DNA of 64,000 nt from Lentilactobacillus diolivorans DSM 14421 (GCF_001434255.1 NZ_AZEY01000007.1:1-64000); one strand, 5' to 3'; positions 17,969 through 29,216 are shown, numbered from the stretch's first letter. Program-made: numbers and translations. The notes: generated by a model from the sequence alone, not told the origin.

Positions 17969-19981
17969 CTACTCATTATCATCGATATAGTCAATCGTTT
18001 CAAGCAATAATTGCTTAACCTCAGCAATTGACTTGTCAGCAAGTTGCGTAGCCCCACTAGATAGGTGACCACCACCACCCATTCGCTCCATAATGATTTG
18101 GACATTGATAGAACCTGTGCTACGTGCCGAAACACCAACTTTACCATCGGAACGTTTTGTAATAATAAAGGATGCATCAACGCCTGACATGGTTAACAAC
18201 GAATCACAGGCTTGGGCGGCCGTTACCGGATCATAGACGCGATCCTCTTCACCCACAATCATTGCCATATCCTTGTGGAAAAATTCAACCATTGATATCA
18301 AATGATTCCGTTGTAAGTAACTATCAATATTTTCTTTCATAAATTGCTGCATTTCTATTGAATCAGCTCCGGCAGACCGTAAGTAGCTTGCGGCATCAAA
18401 GGTTCTGGTCCCCGTTCGCATTGAAAATGATTGTGTGTCAATAAAGATTCCTGTCAACATTGCCGTTGCTTCAATTCGATTAATTGGTTCTTCTTCATGT
18501 GGTTGATATTCAAACATTTCAGTAATCAGCTCACAAGTTGATGATGCATATGGTTCAATATAAACCAGCATCGGGTTCTCAGGAAATTCCTCACCACGAC
18601 GATGATGATCAATAATCACCACTTTCTGATTCATTTTTTCATAAAGATCCTGTGAAATACTAATCGATGGCTTGGAATGATCCACCATAATAAGCAAACT
18701 ACTATCCGTTGTCTTAGACAGTGCTTCTGAAGGCGTAATAATTGAATCACTAATTTCCGGGTATTTTTTAGTTGCTTCTAATAGTCGTTGAATATCGGAA
18801 TGAACCTTTTCCTTATCCAGAACAATCCAACACTTCTTATTATTCATTTGAGCAATTCGTCGAATCCCCAAACAGGCACCAAGCGAATCCATATCCGGTC
18901 TGGTATGTCCCTGGACAAATATCTGGTCAGAGTCACTCATCAGTTCATTAAGTGCTTGTGAGATCATTCGGGCTCTAACCCGAGTTCGTTTCTCCATTGG
19001 ATTGGTCTTTCCGCCGTAAAATCTAGCAGTTCCATCAAGTGATTTAACAACAACTTGATCACCACCACGACCCAAGGCTAAATCCAGATTACTTTGTGCT
19101 TGATCAGCCAAGCTGTTTAAATCATCCTCGCCATAAGCAATTCCAATACTTAACGTAAGCGGGAAGTTCTGCTTAGACGTGCTCTCACGGACAACATCCA
19201 AAATGTTAAATTTATCATTCTCAATTGCAGTTAACGATTTGGCATATGCTAGTAGAAAGAAATGATCATCGTCAATCTGCTTGAGGTACATCCCATATTT
19301 TTGTGACCATGTTGCTAATTCATTAGTCACATAATTACTTAAATTAGAAATTTCCTGATCCGTCATTGATTGCGTAATTTCATCATAATTATCTAAAAAG
19401 ATCTGGCCAACTGAAATTTGTTCGTCTTTATAACGCTCCTCGAGATTAGCGTACCGGGTAATATCCAACAAATAAATGGTGTGATATTCCTTTTGAATCA
19501 ACATTGTTAATTTGTGATCCCGCCAAGTAATCGTGTGAAACTCGTCAGACTCTTCATATTTCATCATTAACTGCTGCAAATCACGATCAACATCGACAAT
19601 CTTTTTGCCAAGAATATTTTCATCTTTAAAATATTTAGTTAAATACGGATTGGTCCACTCGATTAAACCATCCGCATTTAAAACCATAACACCAATCGGC
19701 ATTTCTAATAATGCTTCTTGCTCACCACGATGAATTCGATAAGATAAGTCGGTAATATAGCGATTAGTATCCGAACTAATCTCATTCATCATCACAATGG
19801 TGTAAATCAATCCTGCAACACTAATGACGATCAAAACAGCTGAAGCAATAATATTATATAAAAATGAGATGACAACGCCATAAATAACGATTAACGCGAT
19901 AAATAACATTATTCGTCTTAACCGGCGATTATGAACAAACGGTGGTAATTCACCGTTGTCATGCGAAAACCAATTTTTCAT
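17969..19981 (-). CDS. gdpP: Cyclic-di-AMP phosphodiesterase GdpP (YybT)
   Basis: This 670-residue membrane enzyme hydrolyses c-di-AMP to pApA. It has two N-terminal helices (~24-66), a PAS domain (~90-170), a degenerate GGDEF domain (~175-310) and a DHH/DHHA1 phosphodiesterase. Metal-ligand motifs are GHTRPDMDSLGA, VDHS and IIDHHRRG, and GGGGHLSSGA marks DHHA1. It lies directly upstream of rplI. By regulating c-di-AMP it affects potassium transport and wall stress. Confidence 0.97.
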   Translation of the reverse strand: MKNWFSHDNGELPPFVHNRRLRRIMLFIALIVIYGVVISFLYNIIASAVLIVISVAGLIYTIVMMNEISSDTNRYITDLSYRIHRGEQEALLEMPIGVMVLNADGLIEWTNPYLTKYFKDENILGKKIVDVDRDLQQLMMKYEESDEFHTITWRDHKLTMLIQKEYHTIYLLDITRYANLEERYKDEQISVGQIFLDNYDEITQSMTDQEISNLSNYVTNELATWSQKYGMYLKQIDDDHFFLLAYAKSLTAIENDKFNILDVVRESTSKQNFPLTLSIGIAYGEDDLNSLADQAQSNLDLALGRGGDQVVVKSLDGTARFYGGKTNPMEKRTRVRARMISQALNELMSDSDQIFVQGHTRPDMDSLGACLGIRRIAQMNNKKCWIVLDKEKVHSDIQRLLEATKKYPEISDSIITPSEALSKTTDSSLLIMVDHSKPSISISQDLYEKMNQKVVIIDHHRRGEEFPENPMLVYIEPYASSTCELITEMFEYQPHEEEPINRIEATAMLTGIFIDTQSFSMRTGTRTFDAASYLRSAGADSIEMQQFMKENIDSYLQRNHLISMVEFFHKDMAMIVGEEDRVYDPVTAAQACDSLLTMSGVDASFIITKRSDGKVGVSARSTGSINVQIIMERMGGGGHLSSGATQLADKSIAEVKQLLLETIDYIDDNE

Positions 19982-20075
19982 TTTTTATCCTCTTAATCAA
20001 TATGCTTAATGTTTTTATTCTAACATAAATTAAGATTTAAATTTTTCAGAAGAATTTATATCATTTCGATTGTAA

Positions 20076-20106
20076 ATAAAAAAGCCATCTATTTTTAGAT
20101 AGCTTC
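20076..20106 (-). terminator. Terminator of rpsF-ssb-rpsR
   Basis: The arms AAGCTATCTA and TAGATGGCTT (one G-U pair) are followed on the minus strand by TTTTTTATTT. It lies just after rpsR. Confidence 0.88.
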
Positions 20107-20113
20107 TTTATGA

Positions 20114-20350
20114 TTAATCAGTAGCAACGAAAGGCATTAAGCCCATAATTCGTGCTCGTTTAATAGCGATTGTTAATTTACGTTGATTTTTAGCGCTTGT
20201 TCCGGTTACTCGACGTGGAAGAATCTTTCCACGTTCTGAAACAAATCGTCTTAACAAATCAACATCTTTATAGTCGATATATTCGATGTGGTTTGCAGCG
20301 ATAAAATCAACTTTGCGACGACGACGGCCGCCACGTCTTTGTTGAGCCAT
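20114..20350 (-). CDS. rpsR: 30S ribosomal protein S18
   Basis: This 78-residue bS18 has the core [35 protein letters not shown] and a basic N-terminus. It is the last gene of the rpsF-ssb-rpsR operon, with a GGAGGAAA ribosome site. It pairs with S6 in the small-subunit platform. Confidence 0.98.
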   Translation of the reverse strand: MAQQRRGGRRRRKVDFIAANHIEYIDYKDVDLLRRFVSERGKILPRRVTGTSAKNQRKLTIAIKRARIMGLMPFVATD

Positions 20351-20387
20351 AGTATTTCCTCCTCAAATTAGTATCTTTAGCCATTCA

Positions 20388-20936
20388 TTAGAATGGTAAG
20401 TCATCGTCGGAAATGTCAATTGAATCTCCTGAATTAGCAAATGGATCGGCTGGATTATTGTTACCAGAATTCCCAGAGTTACTGGAATTTCCACCATTAT
20501 TACTATTTCCAGAAGATGGATTATTTGAATTATTATCAAATGGATTATTGCCATTTCCGTTATTTTGTTGAGGAGCATTACCGTTTTGCTGATTGTTTGA
20601 GTTCCCATGTCTCGAAGACTTAGGCTCAAGCAAAGCAAAGTTTTCTACCACGACTTCAGTCACATAAACACGTTGCCCTTGTTGATTTTCATAATTTCTA
20701 GTCTGAATTCGACCATCAATTCCAACAAGAGAGCCCTTATGAACGAAGTTGGCAAAATTTTCAGCGGATTTTCGCCAGATTACGCAGTTAATGAAATCAG
20801 CCTCACGTTCCCCCTGTTGATTGGTAAAACGCCGATCAACGGCGAGAGAAAACGTGCCGACAGCGGCACCGCTTTGCGTGTAACGTAAATCAACATCGCG
20901 GGTTAGGCGACCCGTTAGAACTGCACGATTAAGCAT
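20388..20936 (-). CDS. ssb: Single-stranded DNA-binding protein
   Basis: This 182-residue SSB has an N-terminal OB fold ([35 protein letters not shown]) and a long low-complexity Asn/Gly/Gln linker (~112-165). The acidic tip DISDDDLPF recruits replication and repair partners. The linker is AT-rich and repetitive and yields long spurious frames on other strands. It lies between the S6 and S18 genes, the normal arrangement. Confidence 0.98.
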   Translation of the reverse strand: MLNRAVLTGRLTRDVDLRYTQSGAAVGTFSLAVDRRFTNQQGEREADFINCVIWRKSAENFANFVHKGSLVGIDGRIQTRNYENQQGQRVYVTEVVVENFALLEPKSSRHGNSNNQQNGNAPQQNNGNGNNPFDNNSNNPSSGNSNNGGNSSNSGNSGNNNPADPFANSGDSIDISDDDLPF

Positions 20937-20969
20937 GCTGAATTGCTCCTCTCATATTAGAATGATTAA

Positions 20970-21266
20970 TTAGTCATCTCGAACAACGATCATATGACGT
21001 AAAATGTCGTCATTGATTTTTGATAGACGATCAAACTCGTTTAATGCTGTATCAGAATCGGTTGTCAAAGTAATAACGTGATAAACTCCTTCGTTATAAC
21101 CACCAATTTCGTAAGCAAAACGGCGCTTTGACCAGTCTTTTGAATTAAGAATCTTGGCACCATTATCAGTTACGATCTTGTCGAATCGGTCAATTAAAGC
21201 TGACTTTGCTGATTCATCAATATCAGGACGAATGATGTAAGTAATTTCGTATTTCTTTTCTTCCAT
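20970..21266 (-). CDS. rpsF: 30S ribosomal protein S6
   Basis: This is a 98-residue bS6 ([18 protein letters not shown] ... HMIVVRDD). The ATG at 21266 is preceded by AAGGAGGTG; a GTG three codons earlier overlaps that site and is rejected. It is the first gene of the rpsF-ssb-rpsR operon. A near-consensus promoter lies 85 bp upstream with a structured leader between. Confidence 0.98.
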   Translation of the reverse strand: MEEKKYEITYIIRPDIDESAKSALIDRFDKIVTDNGAKILNSKDWSKRRFAYEIGGYNEGVYHVITLTTDSDTALNEFDRLSKINDDILRHMIVVRDD

Positions 21267-21274
21267 GATTTGCA

Positions 21275-21343
21275 CCTCCTTATGGACTTATGGCCCTCTT
21301 CCCGAGAGCAAGGAGAGTCTCTGTTTTTACCCAGATACTCACA
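21275..21343 (-). promoter_or_regulatory. Structured rpsF leader, possible S6:S18 autoregulatory RNA
   Basis: The untranslated leader of about 75 nt contains GAGACTCTCC and GCTCTCGGGAAGAGGGCC, which can form one or two G/C-rich hairpins before the ribosome site. In other Firmicutes an S6:S18-binding RNA motif occurs at exactly this position. I see the position and a foldable leader, but I cannot confirm the conserved bulge without alignment. Confidence 0.4.
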
Positions 21344-21350
21344 ATGTAAA

Positions 21351-21379
21351 ACTATACCATGCTTCACTTAAAAGATCAA
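21351..21379 (-). promoter_or_regulatory. Promoter of rpsF-ssb-rpsR
   Basis: On the minus strand TTGATC and TATAGT are separated by 17 bp. This is the only strong match upstream of rpsF. Confidence 0.8.
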
Positions 21380-21451
21380 TATGCCTAATTATTAATTTAC
21401 GTTACACTAATTATATACGCAAAAAAAGACAACTATCCATTAAAAATGGCT

Positions 21452-21520
21452 AAAAAATACATCAACCTTAATCTCGGAACCGGCTTTTAAGGCCCATCCC
21501 AGAATTAGGTTGACGTATTT
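21452..21520 (-). terminator. Terminator of lactate oxidase gene
   Basis: The long stem has arms AAATACGTCAACCTAAT and ATTAAGGTTGATGTATTT (minus strand), with inner G/C-rich pairing, and is followed by TTTTTAG. It lies about 90 bp after the stop codon at 21608. Confidence 0.8.
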
Positions 21521-21607
21521 CAATCGGCGTATCAAATTTTCACATCTATCAACTATGACTAAAAATAACCATTTATAAATAACTGATTCTTGGTCATATA
21601 CGATTTG

Positions 21608-22717
21608 TTAATAGTTAATCCCCAACAGATTTGTTTTCTTAATATCATCAATTGTCTTGGTACCAGCCAGTTGCATAATAATTTCAAGCTCTTGGTCTAA
21701 ATGCTTAAAGACTGATTGAACACCTTGTGCACCGCCAAGGGCCAAACCATAGATTGCTGGACGGCCAATTGCCACTAAATCTGCACCAGAGGCAATTGCT
21801 TTGAAGACATCGGATCCACGACGAACACCTGAATCAAAAATAACTGGTACTTTCCCATTAACGGCCTTAGCAACATCTGCTAAAACATCAAAGGAAGCTG
21901 GTCCACCATTTAATTGACGGCCACCATGATTTGAAACATAAACACCAGCTGCGCCAGCGCCAATTGCATAGAGAGCATCTTCAGGTGACTCAATCCCCTT
22001 TACAATAACTGGTAAATCTGTATAGCTGGCGATTCGTTCAACATCTTTTGGACCAATCTTTTGGGCAGCTGAAGCATAAATTTCAGCAATTCCTTTGCCT
22101 TGGCCGTTTCCTTCACTGTACTGGGTTAAGTTCGGCATTGGAATTGGGAATTGGAAATTATTAATGATATCTGCTTCACGGTAGCCATCAACAGTTGCGT
22201 CAACGGTTAAAATAATTCCCTTAACACCAGCCTTCTTAGCTTCATCAAGAAGTGACTCGTTAAAAGTCCAATCTTTACTCATATACAGCTGGAAGAACTG
22301 AGGGGCGCCATCACCAGCAGCCGCTGTATCAGAAATTGAAGTTGATGAGTAAGTACTTTGCGCCATTAAACCACCTACAGCAGCCACTCCCTTCGCAGTA
22401 TCAACTTCGCCTTTAGCATGAGCCAATCCCTGTGCAGCGGTTGGTGCCATCATGACTGGCGTCTTTAGCGGAAAGCCAAAAACAGTCGTATCCAATACGG
22501 GTTTCTCAATATTGCTTAAAGCCCGTGGCACAATCTGCTTATGCGTAAATGCCTTTCGATTAGCGCGAAGTGTCCATTCATCCTCAGAACCACCAGATAT
22601 GTAACCAAAACCACCAGTCGGAATAATTTCCTTTGCCTGTTGTTCAAGCTCAGGCAAGTTTAAAATATTTAGTTTCTTTTCGTTTTCACTTTGTTTATAA
22701 CCATTAACAACTGCCAT
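21608..22717 (-). CDS. lox: FMN-dependent L-lactate oxidase (alpha-hydroxyacid oxidase family)
   Basis: This is a 369-residue TIM-barrel flavoenzyme. It has GGFGYISGGSEDEWTLRANR, APTAAQGLAHAKGE and the catalytic YVSNHGGRQLNGGPASFDVL (proton-abstracting His and substrate Arg). The FMN-phosphate region is VIFDSGVRRGSDVFKAIASGAD. Its size and motifs fit lactate oxidase, which converts L-lactate and O2 to pyruvate and H2O2. Quinone-linked lactate dehydrogenase is a less likely alternative. It is a single gene inserted between gyrA and rpsF, with its own GGAGGT site and terminator. Confidence 0.87.
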   Translation of the reverse strand: MAVVNGYKQSENEKKLNILNLPELEQQAKEIIPTGGFGYISGGSEDEWTLRANRKAFTHKQIVPRALSNIEKPVLDTTVFGFPLKTPVMMAPTAAQGLAHAKGEVDTAKGVAAVGGLMAQSTYSSTSISDTAAAGDGAPQFFQLYMSKDWTFNESLLDEAKKAGVKGIILTVDATVDGYREADIINNFQFPIPMPNLTQYSEGNGQGKGIAEIYASAAQKIGPKDVERIASYTDLPVIVKGIESPEDALYAIGAGAAGVYVSNHGGRQLNGGPASFDVLADVAKAVNGKVPVIFDSGVRRGSDVFKAIASGADLVAIGRPAIYGLALGGAQGVQSVFKHLDQELEIIMQLAGTKTIDDIKKTNLLGINY

Positions 22718-22812
22718 TTATATATACCTCCAATGTATAACTATCTTAATTAACAAATTCAGTCTATCACTTACAAAAAGTAAGTCAAAAGATTAGCTTC
22801 TTTCTCCACACA

Positions 22813-22860
22813 AAAAAGGATTCCAAACACTCAAATTTGAGTGACTAGAATCCCTAATTA
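22813..22860 (-). terminator. gyrA terminator
   Basis: The arms GGATTCTAGTCACTCAAA and TTTGAGTGTTTGGAATCC (two mismatches) are followed by TTTTTTG on the minus strand. It directly follows gyrA. Confidence 0.88.
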
Positions 22861-22865
22861 ATTGC

Positions 22866-25388
22866 TTAATTTTCATCCTTTTCGTCTGAATCTTGATTGT
22901 TACTTGCTTGATCATCGGCAGAATCGTCAGTATCTTCCTGCTTTTCAACCTTTGCCATTGTTGCTACTTTAGCATCATCATCCATTCGGATTAAATGAAC
23001 ACCTAATGTAGCTCGTCCAGTCTGAGAAACATCCTCAATTGCAAAACGAATCATAACACCCTTATTGGTAATTAGCATAATATCTTCTTTGCCGCTAACA
23101 GTTGTTAAACCAGCAAGTGGTCCATTTTTTTCAGTAATATTGGCAGTTTTAATACCTTTTCCACCGCGACCCTTGATTGGGTATTCACCAGCTGAAGTTC
23201 GTTTACCATAACCATTTTCTGAAATGATAAAGACTTCGCTGTCAGGATTCAAGGTATCCGAACCAACCACGTAATCATTTTCACGAAGTCGAACACCTCG
23301 AACACCTGTGGCAGAACGGCCCATCGAGCGAACATCGGATGCTTTAAAACTAACGGCATAACCACGATGTGTTCCGATAATAATGTTTTGATCCTGATCC
23401 ACAATCAAAACATTCATAACTTGGTCGTCATCCTTAAGATGAATTGCTTTTAATCCATTACTACGAATATTTGCAAATTCTGAAACCGACGTCCGTTTTA
23501 CGGTCCCCAGCAAGGTGACAAAGAAAAGATCTTTTTCAATATCATGTTTACGATCTGAAATGTTAATAACTGCTTCGATCTTCTCGCCAGAATTAATATT
23601 CAGCAGATTGACGATCGGAATTCCTTTAGCTGAACGTCCATATTCTGGAATCTCATACCCCTTCATCCGATAAACTTTTCCAGCATCGGTAAAGAACAGC
23701 AGAACATCATGTGTTGAAGTAGAAACCAAATGTTCCACAAAGTCGTCATTATGGACACCCATGCCTTGAACACCACGGCCACCACGATTTTGAGCTTTAA
23801 ATTCAGTTGTTGGAAGTCGTTTAATATAACCATTGTGGGTTAATGAAACAATAACGTCTTCTTCCTCAATTAAGTCTTCATCCTCAAGACTGAGAACTTC
23901 ACCAACCAAAAGTTCGGTTCGGCGTTTATCACCAAATTTATTTTGAATTTCAAGCAATTCTTGATAAATAATCTGGTTAATTCGCTCACGACTAGCTAAA
24001 ATTGCCTTATATTCAGCAATATCTTTCATTAACTGAGCATATTCTTTATCAATTTTCTCACGTTCCAAACCGGTTAAACGCACTAATCGCATATCAAGAA
24101 TAGCTTGGGCTTGTTTACCATCCAAACCAAAGCCTTCAATCAATTGATTTTTGGCAACTTCACCAGTTTGAGAACCACGAATGATTTTAATAATTTCATC
24201 AATATGATCAAGTGCAATTCTCAAGCCTTCAAGAATATGAGCCCGTGCCTGAGCCTTCTTCAGCTCGTATGCAGTTCGGCGTTTAATGACTTGGACTTGG
24301 TGTTCCAAGTAATAATGCAAAATCTCTTTCAAGCTAAGAATCTTAGGTGTTCCGTCAACAATCGCCAACATGTTAAAACTAAATGATGTTTGCATAAAAG
24401 TTAGTTTATACAGATTGTTTAAAATGACTTCAGCACTTGCATCACGACGGACATCAATAACAACCCGCATTCCTTCACGATCAGATTCATCATTAATATC
24501 AGTAATACCTTCGATTCGTTTGTCACGGGCCAGTTCAGCAATCCGTTCAATTAATTTGGCCTTGTTGACCATGTACGGCAACTCTGTGGCAATAATTTTC
24601 TGTTTGCCAGTAGCTTCGCCTTCAATTTCAACTTTGGCTCGAACAATAATGGTCCCCTTACCAGTCTGATAGGCTTTTCGAATTCCTGATTTTCCCATCA
24701 CAACCCCGCCTGTTGGAAAATCAGGGCCTGGTAAGACTTCCATCAAATCAGCTGTGGTTGCTTCCGGATTATCCATTAAAACATGGATGGCACTGATAAC
24801 TTCAGATAAATTATGTGGTGGAATGTTAGTTGCCATCCCAACAGCAATCCCAGATGCACCATTTACTAATAAATTAGGAAATCGAGCTGGTAGAACACTA
24901 GGTTCTCTCTCTGTACCATCATAGTTGGGAACAAAATCAATCGTATCTTTATTGATGTCTCGCAACATTTCCATTGCAATTTTACTGAGACGAGCTTCGG
25001 TATAACGCATCGCAGCCGCACCATCCCCATCGACGGAACCAAAGTTTCCATGACCATCGACTAACATATAACGATAGCTAAAATCTTGTGCCATTCGAAC
25101 CATCGATTCATAAACCGCGGTGTCACCGTGGGGATGATATTTTCCTAAAACGTCGCCAACAATTCTAGCGGATTTCTTATACGGCTTATCCGGCGTAACG
25201 CCCAACTCATGCATATCATACAAGATTCGACGGTGAACCGGCTTCAAGCCATCGCGGACGTCAGGCAAAGCTCGTGCAACAATAACGCTCATTGCATAAT
25301 CTAAAAATGATGTCCGCATTTTTTTTGATAGGTCAACATTTGTAATTCGACCTGAATAGTCTCCATTTTGGTTATTTTCGTTGGCCAA
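22866..25388 (-). CDS. gyrA: DNA gyrase subunit A
   Basis: This is a gyrase A subunit of about 840 residues. The quinolone-resistance region [30 protein letters not shown] includes the wild-type Ser/Ala-to-Asp spacing, and the catalytic Tyr lies in [10 protein letters not shown]. The C-terminal beta-pinwheel includes the GyrA box [10 protein letters not shown]. An acidic tail follows. The start is best placed at TTG 25388, because GGAGG overlaps the more upstream ATG, which lacks a site. A parS-like 16-mer lies in the gyrB-gyrA gap. Confidence 0.97.
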   Translation of the reverse strand: MANENNQNGDYSGRITNVDLSKKMRTSFLDYAMSVIVARALPDVRDGLKPVHRRILYDMHELGVTPDKPYKKSARIVGDVLGKYHPHGDTAVYESMVRMAQDFSYRYMLVDGHGNFGSVDGDGAAAMRYTEARLSKIAMEMLRDINKDTIDFVPNYDGTEREPSVLPARFPNLLVNGASGIAVGMATNIPPHNLSEVISAIHVLMDNPEATTADLMEVLPGPDFPTGGVVMGKSGIRKAYQTGKGTIIVRAKVEIEGEATGKQKIIATELPYMVNKAKLIERIAELARDKRIEGITDINDESDREGMRVVIDVRRDASAEVILNNLYKLTFMQTSFSFNMLAIVDGTPKILSLKEILHYYLEHQVQVIKRRTAYELKKAQARAHILEGLRIALDHIDEIIKIIRGSQTGEVAKNQLIEGFGLDGKQAQAILDMRLVRLTGLEREKIDKEYAQLMKDIAEYKAILASRERINQIIYQELLEIQNKFGDKRRTELLVGEVLSLEDEDLIEEEDVIVSLTHNGYIKRLPTTEFKAQNRGGRGVQGMGVHNDDFVEHLVSTSTHDVLLFFTDAGKVYRMKGYEIPEYGRSAKGIPIVNLLNINSGEKIEAVINISDRKHDIEKDLFFVTLLGTVKRTSVSEFANIRSNGLKAIHLKDDDQVMNVLIVDQDQNIIIGTHRGYAVSFKASDVRSMGRSATGVRGVRLRENDYVVGSDTLNPDSEVFIISENGYGKRTSAGEYPIKGRGGKGIKTANITEKNGPLAGLTTVSGKEDIMLITNKGVMIRFAIEDVSQTGRATLGVHLIRMDDDAKVATMAKVEKQEDTDDSADDQASNNQDSDEKDEN

Positions 25389-25428
25389 ACTATTTACCTC
25401 CATTCATGACTTGCCAAAAGTCTAATGA

Positions 25429-25444
25429 TGTTTCATGTGAAACA
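25429..25444. promoter_or_regulatory. parS-like site 1
   Basis: TGTTTCATGTGAAACA differs from the canonical parS TGTTTCACGTGAAACA at one central position (C to T). It is intergenic between gyrB and gyrA. An identical 16-mer occurs at 39297. Confidence 0.75.
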
Positions 25445-25450
25445 CAAAAA

Positions 25451-27394
25451 CTAAACATCCAGATTTTCAACAAATGTGGCATTGTTCTCAATAAATTCAC
25501 GACGAGGTTCGACTTTGTCACCCATCAGCATCGAGAATACTCGATTAGCTTCAGCAGCATCTGAGGATTCAACCCGCAATAAATGACGGTTTTCAGGATT
25601 CATAGTCGTATCCCATAACTGTTCAGCATCCATTTCACCAAGTCCCTTGTACCGTTGAATAACGGGCTTAGGCGATGGTTGTAAAGTCCCAAGGAATTGA
25701 TTCAAGTCGTCATCCGAATCAATATATCGTTGCATCTTACCCTGACGGACTTGATACAAAGGTGGTTGGGCAACGTAAACATAACCGGCATCAATTAGTG
25801 GTCGCATATACCGATAAATTAACGTCAACAATAGCGTTTGGATGTGAGCACCATCGACATCGGCATCGGTCATGATAATCAATTTGTGATAATTAATTTT
25901 CGATAAATCGAAGTCATCACCAAATCCCGTTCCCATGGCAGTAAATAATGAACGGATTTCTTCATTAGCTAGGATTCGATCCATACTGGCTTTTTCAACG
26001 TTTAAAATTTTTCCTCGAATGGGCAGGATAGCCTGAGTAAGTCGAGATCGTCCTTGTTTAGCTGACCCACCAGCAGAATCTCCCTCGACGATAAAGAGTT
26101 CAGATATTTTAGGATCCTTACTTGTATTATCAGCCAACTTCCCAGGAAGATTACTGATTTCCAATCCACTCTTTTTCCGAGTAACTTCACGAGCACGTTT
26201 AGCTGCCGAACGCGCCTTTGAAGCAAGCAAACCACGATCAACGATTTTTCGGGCTAATTTTGGGTTTTCCATCAAGAACTTTGAAAAATGATCACTAAAC
26301 ACCCGATCAGTGACGGTTCTTGCATCAGAATTTCCAAGTTTGGTCTTCGTTTGACCTTCAAATTGTGGATCGGGATGTTTGATACTAACAACTGCAGTCG
26401 TTCCTTCACGAACATCTTCACCAGAGAGGTTGGCTTCATTATCCTTAAGTAACTTATTTTTACGGGCGTAATCATTTACAACTCGTGTTAGTGCCCGTTT
26501 GAATCCTTCCTCATGAGTTCCACCTTCGTAAGTATGAATATTGTTGGTAAAAGTCATCAATGTATTGTGGTAATCTTCCGTATAATCAATCGAGACTTCA
26601 ACGGTTATCCCATTCATGATTCCTTCAACGTAGATCGGTTCATCTAATAAAGTGTCCTTGTCTCGATCAAGATATTCAACATAATGCCGAATACCTCCCT
26701 CGTAAAGAAAATCCTTTTCAGTTGGTTTCTCTGGTCGCAAATCACGAATAACGATTCTCAGACCCTTATTTAAGAAAGCTAATTCTCTGAGCCGAGCCGT
26801 TAAAACTTTGATGTCGAAAGTTGTCGTTTCACGAAAAATATCAGGATCCGGTAAGAAATGAACTTTTGTTCCATGAAGGTCATCCGAAACATGATCCACA
26901 ACCTTCATTTTAGTAGTAACATGACCTCGCGAAAAGTCCATGTAGTAAACTTTTCCATCTCGAGTAACTGATACATCCAGTTCCGTTGAAAGTGCATTAA
27001 CAACTGATGCACCAACACCATGAAGACCACCAGAAACTTTGTAACCGCCACCGCCAAATTTACCGCCAGCATGCAAAATTGTGAATACGGTTTCTAGTGC
27101 TGATTTACCCGTCTTTTTTTGAACGTCAACTGGAATTCCACGACCATCATCAGTAACTGTAATGCTATTATCCTTCTCAACGGTTACCGTGATTTTACTA
27201 GCAAAACCAGCAAGGGCTTCATCGATTCCGTTATCAACAATTTCCCATACTAAATGGTGAAGTCCTTGCGAACTCGTTGTGCCAATATACATCCCAGGAC
27301 GCTTACGAACAGCTTCGAGTCCTTCAAGAACTTGAATTTGACTCGCGTCGTATTCATGAGCTAATTCTTTTTTAGTTTCTTTTTCGTCAGCCAT
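25451..27394 (-). CDS. gyrB: DNA gyrase subunit B
   Basis: This is a 647-residue GyrB. The GHKL ATPase has [19 protein letters not shown] and [15 protein letters not shown]. The transducer domain follows, and then the TOPRIM domain with [13 protein letters not shown] and DADVDGAHI. It pairs with GyrA to introduce negative supercoils. Eleven base pairs separate it from recF in a yaaA-recF-gyrB-gyrA operon. The start has AGGAGA. Confidence 0.98.
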   Translation of the reverse strand: MADEKETKKELAHEYDASQIQVLEGLEAVRKRPGMYIGTTSSQGLHHLVWEIVDNGIDEALAGFASKITVTVEKDNSITVTDDGRGIPVDVQKKTGKSALETVFTILHAGGKFGGGGYKVSGGLHGVGASVVNALSTELDVSVTRDGKVYYMDFSRGHVTTKMKVVDHVSDDLHGTKVHFLPDPDIFRETTTFDIKVLTARLRELAFLNKGLRIVIRDLRPEKPTEKDFLYEGGIRHYVEYLDRDKDTLLDEPIYVEGIMNGITVEVSIDYTEDYHNTLMTFTNNIHTYEGGTHEEGFKRALTRVVNDYARKNKLLKDNEANLSGEDVREGTTAVVSIKHPDPQFEGQTKTKLGNSDARTVTDRVFSDHFSKFLMENPKLARKIVDRGLLASKARSAAKRAREVTRKKSGLEISNLPGKLADNTSKDPKISELFIVEGDSAGGSAKQGRSRLTQAILPIRGKILNVEKASMDRILANEEIRSLFTAMGTGFGDDFDLSKINYHKLIIMTDADVDGAHIQTLLLTLIYRYMRPLIDAGYVYVAQPPLYQVRQGKMQRYIDSDDDLNQFLGTLQPSPKPVIQRYKGLGEMDAEQLWDTTMNPENRHLLRVESSDAAEANRVFSMLMGDKVEPRREFIENNATFVENLDV

Positions 27395-27405
27395 TTGTAT
27401 GTCTC

Positions 27406-28527
27406 CTAACTATTTTCCAAATCAACTGTGCCATCTTTTATCTTAAAAATTCGTGGATTTGTCAGCAACTCCTGCTGCACACCGCTTAAACTAGTGGTGG
27501 TTAAAAAGGTCTGAACTTTATCTTGAATTGCTGTCAAAAGGTGAGTCTGTCGAAAATCATCCAATTCAGACAGAACATCATCCAGCAATAGAATTGGATA
27601 TTCGTCAGTCTGTTCTTTCATTAAATCGATTTCAGCTAACTTTACCGACAACGCTGTTGTCCTCTGTTGACCCTGTGAACCAAAGGATTGAACTTCCTTA
27701 CCGTTAATAACAAAGTGGAGATCATCACGATGTGGGCCAATCAAAGTTGTTGCTCGAAATATTTCTTTATCTTTTATTTCAGTGAACTGCTTCAAAAGGT
27801 TTTGATAAATTAACTCTACGGACCCTAGCTGCTCTTTGGAAACAACAGTTTTGTATTCAAAAGTAAGCTTTTCTTTTCCTTGAGAGATTTCAGTGTGAAT
27901 TATTCTGGCGAAATTTTCTAACTTTTTAAGTAGTTGTAATCGCTGAAAAATAATTTCCGCACCATAAGCTGACAACTGATCTGATAGAACGTCTAAGTAC
28001 ACTCGATCAGATTGTCTTTTCTGATGTAAATCTCGCAAATAGCGATTACGTTGTTTTAGTATTTTTCGATATTGGGCAGAATTATACAAATAACGATTGC
28101 TCATTTGACCAAATTCCATGTCCATAAATCGACGCCGAACTTGAGGAGACCCCTTAACAATTGACAAATCTTCCGGTGCGAACAAAATAACATTTAGTTG
28201 ACCAATATAAGTGGATAACTTTGCTTGTTCTAAGTGATTAACTCTGGCCCGCTTTCCTTTAGGGCCCAAATCCAGTTCAATGGGAACATTTCCTAAGCGC
28301 TTTTGTAAAACACCTTTAATTTGAGCAGTTTGGCTATTCCAATTAATGAGTTCCTTCTCGTTATTTGTGCGATGACTACGGGTCAATGCCAAAACATAAA
28401 TCGCTTCAAGCAAGTTGGTTTTTCCTTGGGCATTTTCACCCAGTAATACATTAATACCATCTGAAAATTTAAGCGTTTGATTTACATAATTACGAAAATT
28501 ATGAATTTCAATTGCCGTTAATTTCAT
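27406..28527 (-). CDS. recF: DNA replication/repair protein RecF
   Basis: This 373-residue SMC-like ATPase has Walker [16 protein letters not shown], signature [17 protein letters not shown] and Walker [14 protein letters not shown]. RecF loads RecA at gaps with RecO and RecR. The start overlaps the yaaA stop by 4 bp (translational coupling), in the conserved dnaA-dnaN-yaaA-recF-gyrBA order. Confidence 0.98.
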   Translation of the reverse strand: MKLTAIEIHNFRNYVNQTLKFSDGINVLLGENAQGKTNLLEAIYVLALTRSHRTNNEKELINWNSQTAQIKGVLQKRLGNVPIELDLGPKGKRARVNHLEQAKLSTYIGQLNVILFAPEDLSIVKGSPQVRRRFMDMEFGQMSNRYLYNSAQYRKILKQRNRYLRDLHQKRQSDRVYLDVLSDQLSAYGAEIIFQRLQLLKKLENFARIIHTEISQGKEKLTFEYKTVVSKEQLGSVELIYQNLLKQFTEIKDKEIFRATTLIGPHRDDLHFVINGKEVQSFGSQGQQRTTALSVKLAEIDLMKEQTDEYPILLLDDVLSELDDFRQTHLLTAIQDKVQTFLTTTSLSGVQQELLTNPRIFKIKDGTVDLENS

Positions 28528-28754
28528 TCAGATTCCTGCTTTGAGCGAATAAAAAATAAGCCAACATCAGGAATCTCAACTTTATCACCATCGGATAACT
28601 TTCGACCACGGCGATTGTCAGGTTCATTATTGACATTAACTGCAGTTTCTTTTAAATACCATTTAGCTTGACCACCACTACTTATAATGGCTTCCTCTTT
28701 CAATAATTGTCCAAGAGTAATATAAGGCCCATCAATGAAAATCTCTTTTTTCAC
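28524..28754 (-). CDS. yaaA: S4-domain protein YaaA
   Basis: This is an RNA-binding protein of about 76 residues with an S4 domain (ITLGQLLKEEAIISSGGQAKWYLKE...VNNEPDNRRGRKL). It is a standard neighbour of recF and is linked to ribosome assembly. I place the start at GTG 28754 because AAGGTGG precedes it; a GTG at 28766 overlaps that site. Confidence 0.93.
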   Translation of the reverse strand: MKKEIFIDGPYITLGQLLKEEAIISSGGQAKWYLKETAVNVNNEPDNRRGRKLSDGDKVEIPDVGLFFIRSKQESE

Positions 28755-28783
28755 AATTTCACCCACCTTTTTTACATAGTATA

Positions 28784-28789
28784 ATTATA
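28784..28789 (-). promoter_or_regulatory. -10 element for yaaA-recF-gyrB-gyrA
   Basis: A perfect TATAAT lies about 30 bp before yaaA on the minus strand. The -35 region is poor. Confidence 0.5.
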
Positions 28790-29216
28790 CCTCTTTATTT
28801 ACTAAAAGTACATGTTTATAGCGATTCTCAAGCATTCTGAGCGGGTTTTGGCATTTTTGATATTTTTACCTTATGAGAGTAAAAAGCGCTAAAAAGTACG
28901 TATATGGACAATAAATGATCTTTTAAGCTTTTTTTAAGCAGTTGGCAGAATATTTTTAACAACCTTGATGTTTGTGAAAACAGGATAAAAACATTTTCCA
29001 AATTATCTTGGCTTCCAATTAATGGTACAAATAAAACAACCATTTCCAAAATAAACACCTGGATTAAGTAAATAGCCCTTTTTATCTAAAACTTTCCATA
29101 CATAAAGTAATCGTAAAGTAAGTTGTCTGAATATTATCTGTTGGGTAATTTAAGGACATAACTAAGAGTTGTCTTTAAATCATTGGTTAATTTCCTTATA
29201 ATTGCACGCTTATTAA
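28790..29216. other. yaaA-dnaN intergenic gap with no recognised gene
   Basis: This AT-rich gap of about 430 bp shows no ribosome site, RNA motif or convincing frame on either strand. A 76-codon minus-strand frame here lacks a start context and a family match. The gap is larger than in many relatives, where yaaA follows dnaN closely. Confidence 0.5.

Noticed and set aside
20441-20638. Several low-complexity frames inside ssb on both strands
   Set aside because: They are shadows of the Asn/Gly-rich SSB linker.
28828-29058. 76-codon minus-strand frame between yaaA and dnaN
   Set aside because: It has no ribosome site, a biased composition from AT-rich sequence and no recognisable family.
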